DNA of 64,000 bases, taken from Cellvibrio mixtus subsp. mixtus J3-8 (GTDB taxonomy: Bacteria; Pseudomonadota; Gammaproteobacteria; Pseudomonadales; Cellvibrionaceae). Made by a program: the position numbers and the translations under genes. Below, one piece after another: positions 24,449-33,756 of this stretch. The stretch is taken from the NCBI RefSeq assembly GCF_000766945.1, contig NZ_KN266207.1:157829-221828 (forward strand), written 5' to 3'. Position 1 is the stretch's first letter. The number at the start of each line of letters is the position of its first letter. The notes below the pieces were generated by a model. The model saw only the letters and a list, made by a program, of their open reading frames with translations, did not search any database and had not been told where the DNA came from.

Positions 24449-24490
24449 ATGTCCACTAATATCGTGCATTTTCACCGTATAATTTTATAA
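24449..24490 (+). pseudogene. 13-codon fragment resembling the N-terminus of an SRPBCC/AHSA1 protein
   Basis: An ATG with a GGGGA ribosome binding site opens MSTNIVHFHRIIL then stop. The first residues resemble the conserved opening of SRPBCC (AHSA1-type) proteins, which are often encoded just upstream of VOC/PhnB-like genes as found here. The rest of such a gene is absent, so this may be what an in-place deletion left behind, or simply a leader peptide. Confidence 0.3.
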
Positions 24491-24501
24491 GGAGACTTGA
24501 T

Positions 24502-24987
24502 ATGACTACTCCAGCAAAAAATACAATTTGCCTTTGGTACGATCGTGACGCAGAAGAAGCGGCGCGATTTTACGCTGAAACATTTCCTGATTCATTTGTG
24601 AGCGCGATTAACCTGGCACCGGGTGATTATCCATCAGGTAAGCAAGGGAGTGTGCTAACTGTTGAGTTCACGGTGTTAGGAATCCCTTGTCTCGGTTTAA
24701 ATGGTGGCCCTACGTTCAAACACAGTGAGGCGTTTTCATTTCAAATCGCCACCAAAGACCAGGCTGAAACAGACCGTTACTGGAATGCTATCGTTAATAA
24801 TGGTGGCCGGGAAAGTGAATGCGGCTGGTGCAAGGACAAGTGGGGCATTTCCTGGCAAATCACACCAACTATATTATCCCGGGGCGTTACTCATCCTGAT
24901 TCCGTTGTTGCCAAACGCGTGTTTGATGCGATGATGACCATGCAAAAAATTGATGTCGCTTCAATTGAAAAAGCGCTTCGTGGTTGA
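24502..24987 (+). CDS. VOC family protein, PhnB / 3-demethylubiquinone-methyltransferase-like type
   Basis: 161 residues; AAGGAGA lies 6 nt before the ATG. The sequence KNTICLWYDRDAEEAARFYAETFPDS, the central LGLNGGPTFKHSEAFSFQI and the CGWCKDKWGISWQITP segment are the hallmarks of the PhnB-like VOC family (formerly annotated 3-demethylubiquinone-9 3-methyltransferase domain). The family is structurally well known but its reactions are poorly defined; a methyltransferase role is not supported by the fold. It probably stands alone, following a short SRPBCC-like fragment. Confidence 0.85.
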   Translation: MTTPAKNTICLWYDRDAEEAARFYAETFPDSFVSAINLAPGDYPSGKQGSVLTVEFTVLGIPCLGLNGGPTFKHSEAFSFQIATKDQAETDRYWNAIVNNGGRESECGWCKDKWGISWQITPTILSRGVTHPDSVVAKRVFDAMMTMQKIDVASIEKALRG

Positions 24988-25010
24988 AAACCTGTACCAG
25001 CAATCATAAG

Positions 25011-25036
25011 AAAAAAGCGGCCGTCCTGTTAGCCGC
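25011..25036 (-). terminator. Terminator of the PEBP lipoprotein gene (minus strand)
   Basis: On the minus strand GCGGC (25032-25036) and GCCGC (25017-25021) form a short stem, followed by TTTTTT. It lies 38 bp after the stop codon of the gene at 25074-25811. The loop is 10 nt, so the call is moderate. Confidence 0.5.
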
Positions 25037-25073
25037 GAAAATATTAAGCGAAGGGTTTTATTAGCAGATATGT

Positions 25074-25811
25074 TTATTTGTATAAATAGCTGCCAGTAAT
25101 TTCAGCTTTCTGGATTATCGCGCTGGCATATTGGGTTTCAAAGTCATTGCGGCGCATGGGGCGACTGGTGTTCACCGGAAGACTCTCTTTATTTAATGCG
25201 TAAAGTGCAAAGAAATAACGATGAGTGCCAGTTCCTTCCGGTGGGCACGGCCCTGAATATTTAGGTACACCGTCATCATTTACACCTTCCACGCTGCCAC
25301 CGGGCATCGCGCGCAGGGTTGCTCCTTCAGCGATGGTGCGGGTATCCGCTGGAATGTTGTATATGTTCCAGTGAACGTAGGGATAACCTACCAGGGCAAT
25401 TGCATCGTAATCTTCCATGATGAGCACAAAACTTTTTATTTCAGACGAACTGATATCCCATTGCAATTGCGGGCTCAGCTCGCCACCGAAACACGAATAC
25501 TGAAGCGGAATTTTTCCTCCGGATACAAAACCAGAGGACGTAAATGTGAACGGGATAGCATCGGATAAGCTGCTTTGGGATGATGAAAGTGCTGAACTAA
25601 AGCTGCTGTTGATAGTGGAGCTATTGTTGGACGAAAAACTGGATATCGACAAGCTACTTTGCGTGAAGCTACTGTCGCCAGAGGAACCTGATATCAAAGA
25701 AGATGAGCTGCTGGTAGACAATATTGGCGACTTTTCACCGCCACTACCGCCGTTACCGCCACAACCAATGATAAATACAGAAAGTGATATCGAAAAAAAC
25801 AAATGTCTCAT
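25074..25811 (-). CDS. Lipoprotein with poly-serine tether and YbhB/YbcL-type PEBP domain
   Basis: 245 residues. An N-terminal signal with lipobox (FIIGC, Cys at about 17) indicates a lipid-anchored protein. Residues about 30-88 are a low-complexity serine-rich linker, the same type used in the glycanases. Residues about 90-245 are the phosphatidylethanolamine-binding-protein (Raf-kinase-inhibitor-like) fold: IPLQYSCFGGELSPQLQWD, VHWNIYNIPADTRTIAEG, YSGPCPPEGTGTHRYFFALYAL. Bacterial YbhB/YbcL proteins are usually small, soluble and of unclear function; a serine-tethered lipoprotein form is unusual. It follows the 7TM-AraC gene by 136 bp on the same strand. Confidence 0.85.
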   Translation of the reverse strand: MRHLFFSISLSVFIIGCGGNGGSGGEKSPILSTSSSSSLISGSSGDSSFTQSSLSISSFSSNNSSTINSSFSSALSSSQSSLSDAIPFTFTSSGFVSGGKIPLQYSCFGGELSPQLQWDISSSEIKSFVLIMEDYDAIALVGYPYVHWNIYNIPADTRTIAEGATLRAMPGGSVEGVNDDGVPKYSGPCPPEGTGTHRYFFALYALNKESLPVNTSRPMRRNDFETQYASAIIQKAEITGSYLYK

Positions 25812-25947
25812 AGTGCAACCTTGCTGGATTGAGATTCGGAGGTTGCAGACTAAAAACCTTGAAACTAAAAAAGGTCTCTTTTTATAAAAAAGGACTCATT
25901 AAACCCGCCGATGTTGGCGGTAAACTGTCTGCCTATGAAATTTTATC

Positions 25948-27126
25948 TCAGGTTTCCATTGCACCAGCAGATTGTACTGCTGCCAGAATCTTTGCCCTGT
26001 ACTGGTTTGGTGTGACTCCCAGATTTTCTTTGAAGGCTCGATAAAAAGAATTCTTATTGTTATAGCCAGCCTCAAATGCAATATCCAAAATACGCAAATG
26101 GCATTGTGGGTCTGACAACAGACAGCAGGCATATTTCAGCCGATAGTCATTCACGTAATCGTAAAAACTCAAGCCAGCATGCACATTTAATAATTCAGAT
26201 ACCTGATTTACGCTGATGCCCAAATGGCCCGCCAGGTCAGGCAAAGACAACTCATTCTGGAGATAAACACGTTGCTCCACCATCAGTTGTGTTAGTTGGT
26301 GAATTAATTCCTGCGCAACTGAAGCATCCAGTTCAAGATGCCTTTCTTTTTGAGGGACTGGTTCTGTGTAGGGTATTTCAACCGTTTCGACGCTTTTATC
26401 TTCTTCGTGATGCATCTCACTGCCATTCACTGCATCCCTTTTAAATCCGATAGCGCCAGGCGTTTCGCGAAACAGTAATTCCGGTCGATAAACGCTCAGA
26501 ATTCCTACTGACAATACATAAACAGAAAAAAACGGAAATGCAAAATAATCCAATACGTTGTAGGTGTTTAACGCACCGGACAAAACCAGCGACATAACTA
26601 TAAAATCTACCGTCACCAGGGCCATCACACCGCCAATTACATACAGCAACCAATAGAACGCTGAATTGGGAAATCCATACCACAGGCTGGCCAGGAATGG
26701 ACGCGCCCCGATCAATCGCCATAGTGAAAAAAGCAAATAGCCAAACATATGGGCCATGCCCATAAACATGCACGGCATAAAATACTGTGGAAAGTTTAAC
26801 AATGTAATCAGCACACAAAGCCATGGTAAAAAATGTATTCCAGTACTAACACCAATTTTCTCGCGTGTAAGGACTTTAATAAAAACCCGGATAAAAGGGC
26901 CTTTCAGCCATAAAAAAGTGGATGCCGTTACGGTTAGCTGGAAAATACCTCCAGGAATTATCTGGTTTGCATAGAGGTCCAGTTGCGGAAAGCTCAACGC
27001 AATCAGGAACACCGCAAACCATCGATTCAACAATTTGTTGCCGCGTTTATCTTGCAGCAATAAAAAAACTGTCCATAAGTTAATGACGATGGTTGAAAGA
27101 ACAAAGGTTTTGAATGCTTCATGCAT
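25948..27126 (-). CDS. Membrane-anchored AraC-family regulator (7TM + HTH), second copy
   Basis: 392 residues. Seven hydrophobic segments in residues 1-235, a variable linker (about 236-280, rich in charged residues) and an AraC DNA-binding domain at about 285-385, with LSLPDLAGHLGISVNQVSELL and ILDIAFEAGYNNKNSFYRAF, ending LGVTPNQYR. Same architecture as the regulator at 17749-18912 but clearly diverged. It is divergent from the CBM56/thaumatin-like gene and likely regulates it or neighbouring glucanase genes. Confidence 0.88.
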   Translation of the reverse strand: MHEAFKTFVLSTIVINLWTVFLLLQDKRGNKLLNRWFAVFLIALSFPQLDLYANQIIPGGIFQLTVTASTFLWLKGPFIRVFIKVLTREKIGVSTGIHFLPWLCVLITLLNFPQYFMPCMFMGMAHMFGYLLFSLWRLIGARPFLASLWYGFPNSAFYWLLYVIGGVMALVTVDFIVMSLVLSGALNTYNVLDYFAFPFFSVYVLSVGILSVYRPELLFRETPGAIGFKRDAVNGSEMHHEEDKSVETVEIPYTEPVPQKERHLELDASVAQELIHQLTQLMVEQRVYLQNELSLPDLAGHLGISVNQVSELLNVHAGLSFYDYVNDYRLKYACCLLSDPQCHLRILDIAFEAGYNNKNSFYRAFKENLGVTPNQYRAKILAAVQSAGAMET

Positions 27127-27808
27127 AGTGTGGTTTCGCAGTAGTAATTATTAGGTTGCGGATTAAAACAGTTGGTGCTGGGTTGGACAAGTTTTGGCGA
27201 TGTGTAAGTAATTTCGTTATTCATAAGTAAAATTTGCTTTATAGATGTTAGCCAATATTAATAAATTACAGTCTGTATAGAGGGGGCCTGCACAATGTTG
27301 GCGATGGCCTTTCAGCATCTATGTGTTAACTTAGTCTGGATAGGTGGGCCGCATTCAGTGCCGATATTTCCCAATCACAACATGGCACGCTCACCATTTC
27401 ACATTTCCCGCCAATTGACGTTTCTCTCAACCATTCGCATTTACCCGTGTCAAATTGTTACCCAAATCCGCATTTGAAGTTAATGCCTTCACAGATGTTG
27501 TAACCCTATTTCGCACAAAGGTGATAAATCAGTTTCAGATTACGCTCGAAAAAGTGGGAACCGGATTTTTTCAGGTTCGAGTTTTTTCCGTTTGCGATTT
27601 TTAGCTGGAATAGGCTGATTTATAAGGGTTTTTTGTTTCGTTTGATTCTTTGAGTTTTGGTTGCATTTTTTTATACTCGTGTTCGTGCAACAGCGATGGT
27701 ACACAAAAATAACAAAAACACTGGGCACATTTTCGGTTTAATCATCTGATCTTTCCTATCGGTATGGCTTTTATCCATGCCATGGAGAGCCTTTATCTGG
27801 AGAAAACC
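27127..27808. other. 682-bp divergent intergenic region (7TM-AraC / GH152-like)
   Basis: No supported gene. The region is long for a promoter. It contains a structure at 27545-27587: CTCGAA (27545-27550) pairs with TTCGAG (27576-27581), followed by six T's, which would read as a leader terminator for the downstream gene. Small frames present here have no recognisable features. Confidence 0.4.
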
Positions 27809-29422
27809 ATGCATAACAAACCGTTCATTAACAATAGGGCGACAAGGCTCCACGCAATACAATGTAAAGCAATTAAATCCACGCTGTTGATGTGGTGCTG
27901 TTTATTGCTTTCGCTGTTTTCAATTCAATCTACCTCGGCGGCTTCGGGCCACACGGTATTATCTGCTACCAGCGTCAAGTTTTATGTCACTGCTGCCCCC
28001 TGGGCTGATGTGCATTACACGATTAATGGTGCGAACCAGCAAAATATTCGAATGACGGCGAGTGGTACCAATCACGAATACACCATTACTGCCGCCACCA
28101 ATTCGGTGATCCGTTATTTCTACACTATCGGCAACAATTCCGGTGGTGCCAACGATACGGGCTGGGTGCAATTCACCTTAACGGGTACGACCAATCCGCA
28201 GCCCGGTGGTGTTGCGCGGGTTTACCAGCATTGCAGTTACGGGGGAACGGCAGTGGGTTTGGCTGCGGGGAATTACACCTTGTCGCAATTGCAAGCGTTG
28301 GGTGTGCGCAACGATGATATTTCCTCAGTGCAAGTAAACAGCGGTTACGAAATTGTGCTTTACCAGAATGATAATTTTGGGGGTACATCCGTTATCAAAT
28401 CGGCCAATGATGATTGTCTCGTGAATGACAATTTCAACGATGCAGCCAGCTCGATTATTGTGCGTGCAACCAACACCACCAATCCGGGAACACCGGGTAC
28501 TGCAAATGGTACACACAAACGGTTAAAAATTATTAACGGTTGCGGCGATCCGATGTGGGTGCAATGGTTGACCGCGCCGGGAATTAATTTCAGCGGCCCG
28601 AATCGCCATCGCCTCGCGAGCCTCAATAGTTTTATTGAATACGATATTCCCGATAAAGGTTTGCCGAGCATGCGCTTCTGGCCCGGTTTTGGGTGCGATG
28701 CGAATGGTCACAACTGCCGCGTAGGTGCGAGCGGTGGTCCTGCAAGTTTGGGCTTCACTTGTCCAGCAGGTGGATGTGCACCACCGATCGATTCCAAATT
28801 TGAAGCGTCATTCGGTTGCATCCCTGGTGTGACGGATGCGCAGTGTGTACAAAACCCTTCTGCACCGGGCACACCATTAGGGCGCGGCGATTGGTGGAAC
28901 AATAGTTTTGTGGATGGTTACACCACGCCGATGAAAGTCATCGTGAAAGGTAATTGCCCGGTTGGTCCGCAACCTGCGCCTGTATTTGGCCCCGGTGGTC
29001 CGCCCGGTGGAATTATCGATTGCTCAACTATCCGTATTTCGGATTGCCCAACCAACGAAAACCTCAGCACCGATGGCCGCTACCCCGCGCTCGCCAACGT
29101 GAATTTAATTGCAACCAATCCAATCACGGGGGCGCAAGCAGGTTGCTATTCACCGGCGGCGAAGTTGACGTATCGCCAATGGCCGTCGTCCACACCGGTT
29201 TACAACCCGGCTGATCCGCAAGCGCAAATGTATACCTGCCCGACACCGCCTGTTTCTCCCGAGCAATGCATGGCGGGCCCTGCGGATCGCACTAAATATC
29301 GCAATATGGTGCATTCACATTGCGACACTTACGCCTACGCGTATGACGATGGGGTAGGCCTTTCTAGTTGCCCGGCAGCGACCAACCTGGTTTATGAAGT
29401 GACGTTCTATTGTCCACGTTAA
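27809..29422 (+). CDS. Secreted CBM56 + beta/gamma-crystallin + thaumatin-like (GH152-type) protein
   Basis: 537 residues from the ATG at 27809, which has TGGAGA at the right distance; an ATG at 27764 would add 15 residues before an otherwise normal signal peptide. After the signal (to about 45) come a CBM56-like beta-1,3-glucan-binding domain (about 46-125; VKFYVTAAPWADVHYTING ... RYFYTIG), a beta/gamma-crystallin-like Greek-key domain (136-219; CSYGGTAVGL, QNDNFGGTS) and a cysteine-rich thaumatin-like domain (235-537) closing with the family's CDTYAYAYDDG and YEVTFYCP. Thaumatin-like proteins of family GH152 hydrolyse or bind beta-1,3-glucan. Secreted action on fungal or algal glucan is the inference. 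Confidence 0.82.
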   Translation: MHNKPFINNRATRLHAIQCKAIKSTLLMWCCLLLSLFSIQSTSAASGHTVLSATSVKFYVTAAPWADVHYTINGANQQNIRMTASGTNHEYTITAATNSVIRYFYTIGNNSGGANDTGWVQFTLTGTTNPQPGGVARVYQHCSYGGTAVGLAAGNYTLSQLQALGVRNDDISSVQVNSGYEIVLYQNDNFGGTSVIKSANDDCLVNDNFNDAASSIIVRATNTTNPGTPGTANGTHKRLKIINGCGDPMWVQWLTAPGINFSGPNRHRLASLNSFIEYDIPDKGLPSMRFWPGFGCDANGHNCRVGASGGPASLGFTCPAGGCAPPIDSKFEASFGCIPGVTDAQCVQNPSAPGTPLGRGDWWNNSFVDGYTTPMKVIVKGNCPVGPQPAPVFGPGGPPGGIIDCSTIRISDCPTNENLSTDGRYPALANVNLIATNPITGAQAGCYSPAAKLTYRQWPSSTPVYNPADPQAQMYTCPTPPVSPEQCMAGPADRTKYRNMVHSHCDTYAYAYDDGVGLSSCPAATNLVYEVTFYCPR

Positions 29423-29469
29423 TTGGAATTACCAGTTCGAAAAAATTTTATTGAAGGAACAATAAAAAC

Positions 29470-29503
29470 AACCTGTGCGATTTTTTATCGCACAGGTTTT
29501 TTA
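29470..29503 (+). terminator. Terminator after the CBM56/thaumatin-like gene
   Basis: AACCTGTGCGA (29470-29480) and TCGCACAGGTT (29488-29498) form an 11-bp stem with a 7-nt loop, followed by T's. Confidence 0.93.
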
Positions 29504-29640
29504 CCGAGGGGGAATACTAAAAATAAACACTATAAAAAAATGGCCAGTGCTAAAGAATCGCAGAATATTTTTGTGATTCTCGAAATGGCGTATGAGCTGC
29601 TCATACACTTACTTCAATACCTTATTTAAAGGAGTCCGTT

Positions 29641-30888
29641 ATGAATAATAAAAAATCCGCAACAATGCAATTACTGAGGGCTGCGTTATTGGCGTGCGCC
29701 GGTATTGCGTCGGTTGCCCATGCAGTGGTTTACCAGGCAGAAAATTACAACGCGTTTTACGATACAACTCCCGGCAACAGTGGCGGTGTTTTTCGCGGCG
29801 ATGCAGTGGATATTGAATACACCACTGATAGCGGTGGCGGTTACAACGTAGGTTGGATAGCGCAGGGCGAGTGGCTCGCATTCAACGGATTAACTATTCC
29901 CACGACCGGTAGCTACACCGTGCGTTTGCGTGTGGCATCGCCCAATGGCGCAACAGCATCGGTGGATTTAAATGCGGGTTCGATCCCACTGGGGAATTTT
30001 GCTATTCCCGCTACGGGCGGCTGGCAAAACTGGACCACGGTAACGCGTACGGTAAATTTAAATGCGGGCACTTATAATCTCGGCGTATTCGCACAATCGG
30101 CGGATTGGAATTTCAATTGGATTGAAATTGTTCCGAACACTACCAATCCGGGCCGTACGCTGGTGTGGTCAGATGAATTCAATAACATCAATACCGCTAA
30201 CTGGACCTTTGAAACGGGCGGTGGTGGTTGGGGCAATAATGAATTGCAGTATTACACCAATGGCCAAAATGCATTTATCCAGAATGACCCACAAGCCGGT
30301 GGAAACGTATTGGTCATTGAAGCGCGCCGCAACAATCCATCCAATTACGGTTGCTGGTACGGCACCTGTACTTACACATCAACGCGCATGATTACGCGCG
30401 ATAAAAAAACTTTTAAATACGGCCGTATTGAAGCGCGTTTGAAATTGCCGCAAACACAAGGCATCTGGCCGGCATTCTGGATGTTGGGCAGTAACCTCGG
30501 GCAAGTGGGTTGGCCGCAATCAGGTGAGATCGATATTATGGAGCACGTCGGTTTTGAACCGACAACTACCCACGGTGCTTTGCACGGTCCGGGTTATTCT
30601 GGTAACACCCCGATCATGGGAACCCACAACCTCGGTGAATATGTGGATGTGAATTACCATGTGTATGCGGTGGAGTGGGATACGAATGGCATTCGCTGGT
30701 TCCGCGATAATATCCAGTTTTATTCCGTAACGCGCGCGCAAGTGCAGAACTACGGTACCTGGGTATTTGACCAACCGTTCTTCCTGTTGCTGAACGTAGC
30801 CGTGGGCGGCACCTGGCCGGGTAGCCCCAATGCCAGCAGTGTATTTCCGCAACGGATGTACGTGGATTACGTGCGTGTTTATCAATAA
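29641..30888 (+). CDS. Secreted CBM6-GH16 beta-1,3-glucanase
   Basis: 415 residues. Signal peptide about 1-28 (AHA-V). CBM6 at about 29-165 (YQAENYNAF, NVGWIAQGEWLAF, WNFNWIEI), then GH16 at 172-415 starting LVWSDEFN, with catalytic E296, D298 and E301 (SGEIDIMEHVG) and the WPAFWMLG and MYVDYVRVYQ signatures. The GEIDIMEHVG motif with GALHGPGYSG is typical of endo-beta-1,3-glucanases (laminarinases). Unlike the other GH16 enzymes here the binding module is N-terminal and there is no serine linker. An AAAGGAG site precedes the ATG and a terminator follows. Confidence 0.93.
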   Translation: MNNKKSATMQLLRAALLACAGIASVAHAVVYQAENYNAFYDTTPGNSGGVFRGDAVDIEYTTDSGGGYNVGWIAQGEWLAFNGLTIPTTGSYTVRLRVASPNGATASVDLNAGSIPLGNFAIPATGGWQNWTTVTRTVNLNAGTYNLGVFAQSADWNFNWIEIVPNTTNPGRTLVWSDEFNNINTANWTFETGGGGWGNNELQYYTNGQNAFIQNDPQAGGNVLVIEARRNNPSNYGCWYGTCTYTSTRMITRDKKTFKYGRIEARLKLPQTQGIWPAFWMLGSNLGQVGWPQSGEIDIMEHVGFEPTTTHGALHGPGYSGNTPIMGTHNLGEYVDVNYHVYAVEWDTNGIRWFRDNIQFYSVTRAQVQNYGTWVFDQPFFLLLNVAVGGTWPGSPNASSVFPQRMYVDYVRVYQ

Positions 30889-30906
30889 TTTATACGCAAT
30901 AAAAAT

Positions 30907-30929
30907 CGGCAGCCCAGGCTGCCGTTTTT
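30907..30929. terminator. Terminator between CBM6-GH16 gene and convergent chemoreceptor gene
   Basis: CGGCAGCC, a 2-nt spacer and GGCTGCCG, then five T's; A's on the other side make it usable from both directions. Confidence 0.88.
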
Positions 30930-30946
30930 GTATTGCAGAAAAATAT

Positions 30947-33088
30947 TTACCGCGAAGTGACTTGAAACACGCCTGCCAGTTGATGCAATTTGGTGGCAGT
31001 ATTTTTCAAGCGATCTGAACTGGTGTGCAGCGCGCGCACCACTTTATTCATCGTTTGGCTTGCATTTGCCACTTCACGCACATGGTGTCCATGTTGCTGG
31101 CTGTTGTTATCGATGTGATGAATAATATCGAACATACGCTCAACAATGTTGTGTAGTTGCGAATTGTCCGTAGACGCCTCTTCCGCCAGGCGTAAACCCC
31201 GATCCACATCGGCCACACTGGTTTCCATATAAGTGGCTGCTGTTTGCGATTCCTGGCGAATGGCTTCAATTTTTTCACCAATTTCCTGCGCAACAATTGC
31301 CGTGCGGCTGGCAAGGTTGCGCACTTCTTCGGCCACAACTGAAAAACCACGGCCATGTTCACCGGCACGCGCTGCTTCGATTGCTGCATTCAACGCGAGT
31401 AAATTGGTTTGGCTGGTGATGTCGCTGATTAGCGAAACCATATTACCAATTTCAGCGGTACGATTATTTAGTGTATGAATCGTGCGCGCTGAAGTCTCTA
31501 CCACATCGCGAATACTTTGGGTTCCGGTACGTACAGATTCAAACTGGCTGCGCGCTTGCTCCACTACATTTTCCATCACCTTTTTCATATCGCTCGCAGT
31601 GCCGGACGCATTGCTGATTTCCTGTAACTGGTTGTGCATTAACTCCAGCATTTTTTCCATGGAATTGGAAACGTGGTTCGATGATTGGTTGGCTTCGTTG
31701 TTGCGTTTAAGTAAGGTATCGCTATTTTTCATGACCTCGTCTGCGGCGCGAATCACTTCACCCACTATATGATCGAGGTTATCGATAAAACTATTTGTCC
31801 ATTTTCCCAGATCACCGGTTTCATCATTGGCCAATTTGTGCGTATCCAGACGCTGTTGCAAATTTCCGCCACCTTCGGCGATGGTATGAATCACTTCAGT
31901 CATTTTTCCCAGCCGCCGGGCAAGTCGCCGTGGTCCGCGTTGTTGGAAAATTTTGCCACCAATAATTAATGCAAGCAGGGTTAATAAATTAATGAATGTA
32001 TTCGACCAATCGGTAAATTCATGCAGGCTGGCATTTAATAAAAACGCGCTACCAACGCAGGCAGTGTAGATGTTCATAAATTTAAAACTGAGTGAGCGAT
32101 GGCGGTAGACCTCTTCCAGGTCCGCTTCGCACATCATGCCCCAGGTATCCGGCGAACCTTGTAAACTGAAGGTCACACCTTTGCCTACTACAGGGATGTG
32201 CCGGTAATCAGAATAGCCGGGATAAGTGACAAATAAATTGCTGCCTTTGCGAATTGTTTCGCGTACGCCGGGGTGTAAATCATTGGTGGCGGGATCGGTA
32301 AAGCGAATCTCAAATTCAGTATGTTGCTGGATTTTAACTACACCCCAATCGGTATTTACCCCGGATTTTAAATTTTCACCGTGGGTAAAGGTCGCGTCTT
32401 CAAAGCGTGAGCGTGATAAGGCCGTGCCACTCTTAATATACGGATCAAAAACCGATTTCACCATAAACAAATAATTATCACCGGATTCGCTAAAAATATG
32501 TCCGGCTTCCCGTTGGATTAAATCACCCAGCACATCATTCGGAATGCGCGCACAAAGGCAACCTTTATTACCCGGCACTAATTCAACCGGTAAATAAAAC
32601 ATCAATGTGACCTGATCATGAAATGCAGAACTGCGTTTTCCTATCCCTAATGTTTGTGGATCTTTATATGGGCCATGCAAAAAAGGCGCTGCAAAACCTG
32701 CTTTAACTGCGTGCGAATGCAAATCCTGTTTTCCAGTGCGTTGGGCATAAGTGGATGCGATAACCACACCCTGTTCATCAATTAGAAATAATTCAGTACA
32801 GTCGCCCATGGCTTGCCAGGATTTGCGCAGAATGTTTTCAGCTGAATCATCCAGTAATTGCAGTTGGCTGCGGCAGGATTCAAGTTGGGCCCATTGTCGT
32901 TTGACCCATTGTTGTAAAAGTTTGATGCGCGTGTTAGCGATACTTTCAAATGTTTGCTCCATGACGGCATAGCGATTGCGATTTAACCAGCACGCCCACC
33001 CCATGGATAATTTTCCGGTTTTTCCTGACCAATTCAGCCAGCCTCGCTCCGCGGGTGACAATTGCATTGAGTCACTGTGTAAATGCAT
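30947..33088 (-). CDS. Methyl-accepting chemotaxis protein with an N-terminal sensor domain and no N-terminal TM helix
   Basis: 713 residues. The C-terminal signalling domain is unmistakable: the hairpin tip [40 protein letters not shown] at about 560-605. Two hydrophobic segments lie at about 345-400 ([14 protein letters not shown] and [14 protein letters not shown]). The first 340 residues, which look like a Cache-type ligand domain ([23 protein letters not shown]), are not preceded by a TM segment; an in-frame stop codon lies just upstream of the ATG, so the start cannot be extended. As written the sensor would be cytoplasmic. The gene ends the glucan locus, convergent with CBM6-GH16, which suggests but does not prove taxis to glucan products. 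Confidence 0.88.
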   Translation of the reverse strand: MHLHSDSMQLSPAERGWLNWSGKTGKLSMGWACWLNRNRYAVMEQTFESIANTRIKLLQQWVKRQWAQLESCRSQLQLLDDSAENILRKSWQAMGDCTELFLIDEQGVVIASTYAQRTGKQDLHSHAVKAGFAAPFLHGPYKDPQTLGIGKRSSAFHDQVTLMFYLPVELVPGNKGCLCARIPNDVLGDLIQREAGHIFSESGDNYLFMVKSVFDPYIKSGTALSRSRFEDATFTHGENLKSGVNTDWGVVKIQQHTEFEIRFTDPATNDLHPGVRETIRKGSNLFVTYPGYSDYRHIPVVGKGVTFSLQGSPDTWGMMCEADLEEVYRHRSLSFKFMNIYTACVGSAFLLNASLHEFTDWSNTFINLLTLLALIIGGKIFQQRGPRRLARRLGKMTEVIHTIAEGGGNLQQRLDTHKLANDETGDLGKWTNSFIDNLDHIVGEVIRAADEVMKNSDTLLKRNNEANQSSNHVSNSMEKMLELMHNQLQEISNASGTASDMKKVMENVVEQARSQFESVRTGTQSIRDVVETSARTIHTLNNRTAEIGNMVSLISDITSQTNLLALNAAIEAARAGEHGRGFSVVAEEVRNLASRTAIVAQEIGEKIEAIRQESQTAATYMETSVADVDRGLRLAEEASTDNSQLHNIVERMFDIIHHIDNNSQQHGHHVREVANASQTMNKVVRALHTSSDRLKNTATKLHQLAGVFQVTSR

Positions 33089-33459
33089 AGGTCTTCTTCA
33101 CCTGTGTCTAGAGTGTTTTAGTAGTTGTAGCGGGATAAACTTTTATTTGTTGTAGAAGGGGTGAGGCAGAATGCGTGCCAGTTCACATTCCACTGTGCAA
33201 TCGCTATCCGATGGTGGGCTGATGATTTTTTATGGTAATTATTGGTGCGTTGGCGGGGTTATTTTGGTGCTGTAGCGTCAGAATGGTGCAATAAAAAGAA
33301 AAATAAAAATCAAAACGCAGTTCTAGCCTGAATGGATTTTTATATGTAGCAAAAAGGTGCAGCACTTTTTGAGCGCTGCTTTTACTGTGATCGTTTGCAG
33401 AGCGCGATGCCTGTCGGGCTTTATGCAGATAGCTTACACACATAGCTTACACAGATAAA
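33089..33459. other. 371-bp intergenic stretch with short repeats at its right end
   Basis: No gene found. At the right end ATAGCTTACACA occurs twice (33429-33440 and 33442-33453), and the end of the DUF971 gene (TTATGCAGATA, from 33460) is repeated at 33421, so the last codons appear duplicated downstream. The rest should hold the chemoreceptor promoter. Confidence 0.45.
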
Positions 33460-33747
33460 TTATGCAGATAAGTTATGCAAATAACTCCACGGATAAATGC
33501 CGCGATCATGGCCATCGCTAAACACCATTTGTAACCCGTATCCCATGGGATTCATCGCAATTAATTTTACATCGGTATCCACCAATACAATTTTTCCCTG
33601 GATGCGTGCTGCGCGACATTTGGCACAAGGGCAGGCTCCGCGCAGGCGTTGGTGACTGATCGTTTGAATATCATTGTCCGGCCATGTCACAACTATTTGT
33701 TGCAATGTTTGCGAATTGTTTAACGATAAGGGCGCGATGTTATGCAT
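33460..33747 (-). CDS. DUF971 domain protein (gamma-butyrobetaine-hydroxylase N-terminal-like)
   Basis: 95 residues. The fold is recognisable from QQIVVTWPDNDIQTISHQRLRGACPCAKCRAARIQ: a W-x-D turn, the LR(G)xCPCAxC motif, then the closing LQMVFSDGHDRGIYPWSYL. DUF971 proteins often bind a metal through the cysteines and occur as the N-terminal part of gamma-butyrobetaine hydroxylases or as free proteins of unknown function. Last gene of the eight-gene operon, 9 bp after the HEAT-repeat gene. Here it may assist the iron-sulfur or oxygenase chemistry of the operon; that is inference. Confidence 0.82.
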   Translation of the reverse strand: MHNIAPLSLNNSQTLQQIVVTWPDNDIQTISHQRLRGACPCAKCRAARIQGKIVLVDTDVKLIAMNPMGYGLQMVFSDGHDRGIYPWSYLHNLSA

Positions 33748-33756
33748 GGCAGTACC

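Noticed and set aside
33421-33475. Short repeats as possible CRISPR or att site
   Set aside because: Only two or three copies of 11-12 bp, no spacers of constant length and no cas or integrase gene.
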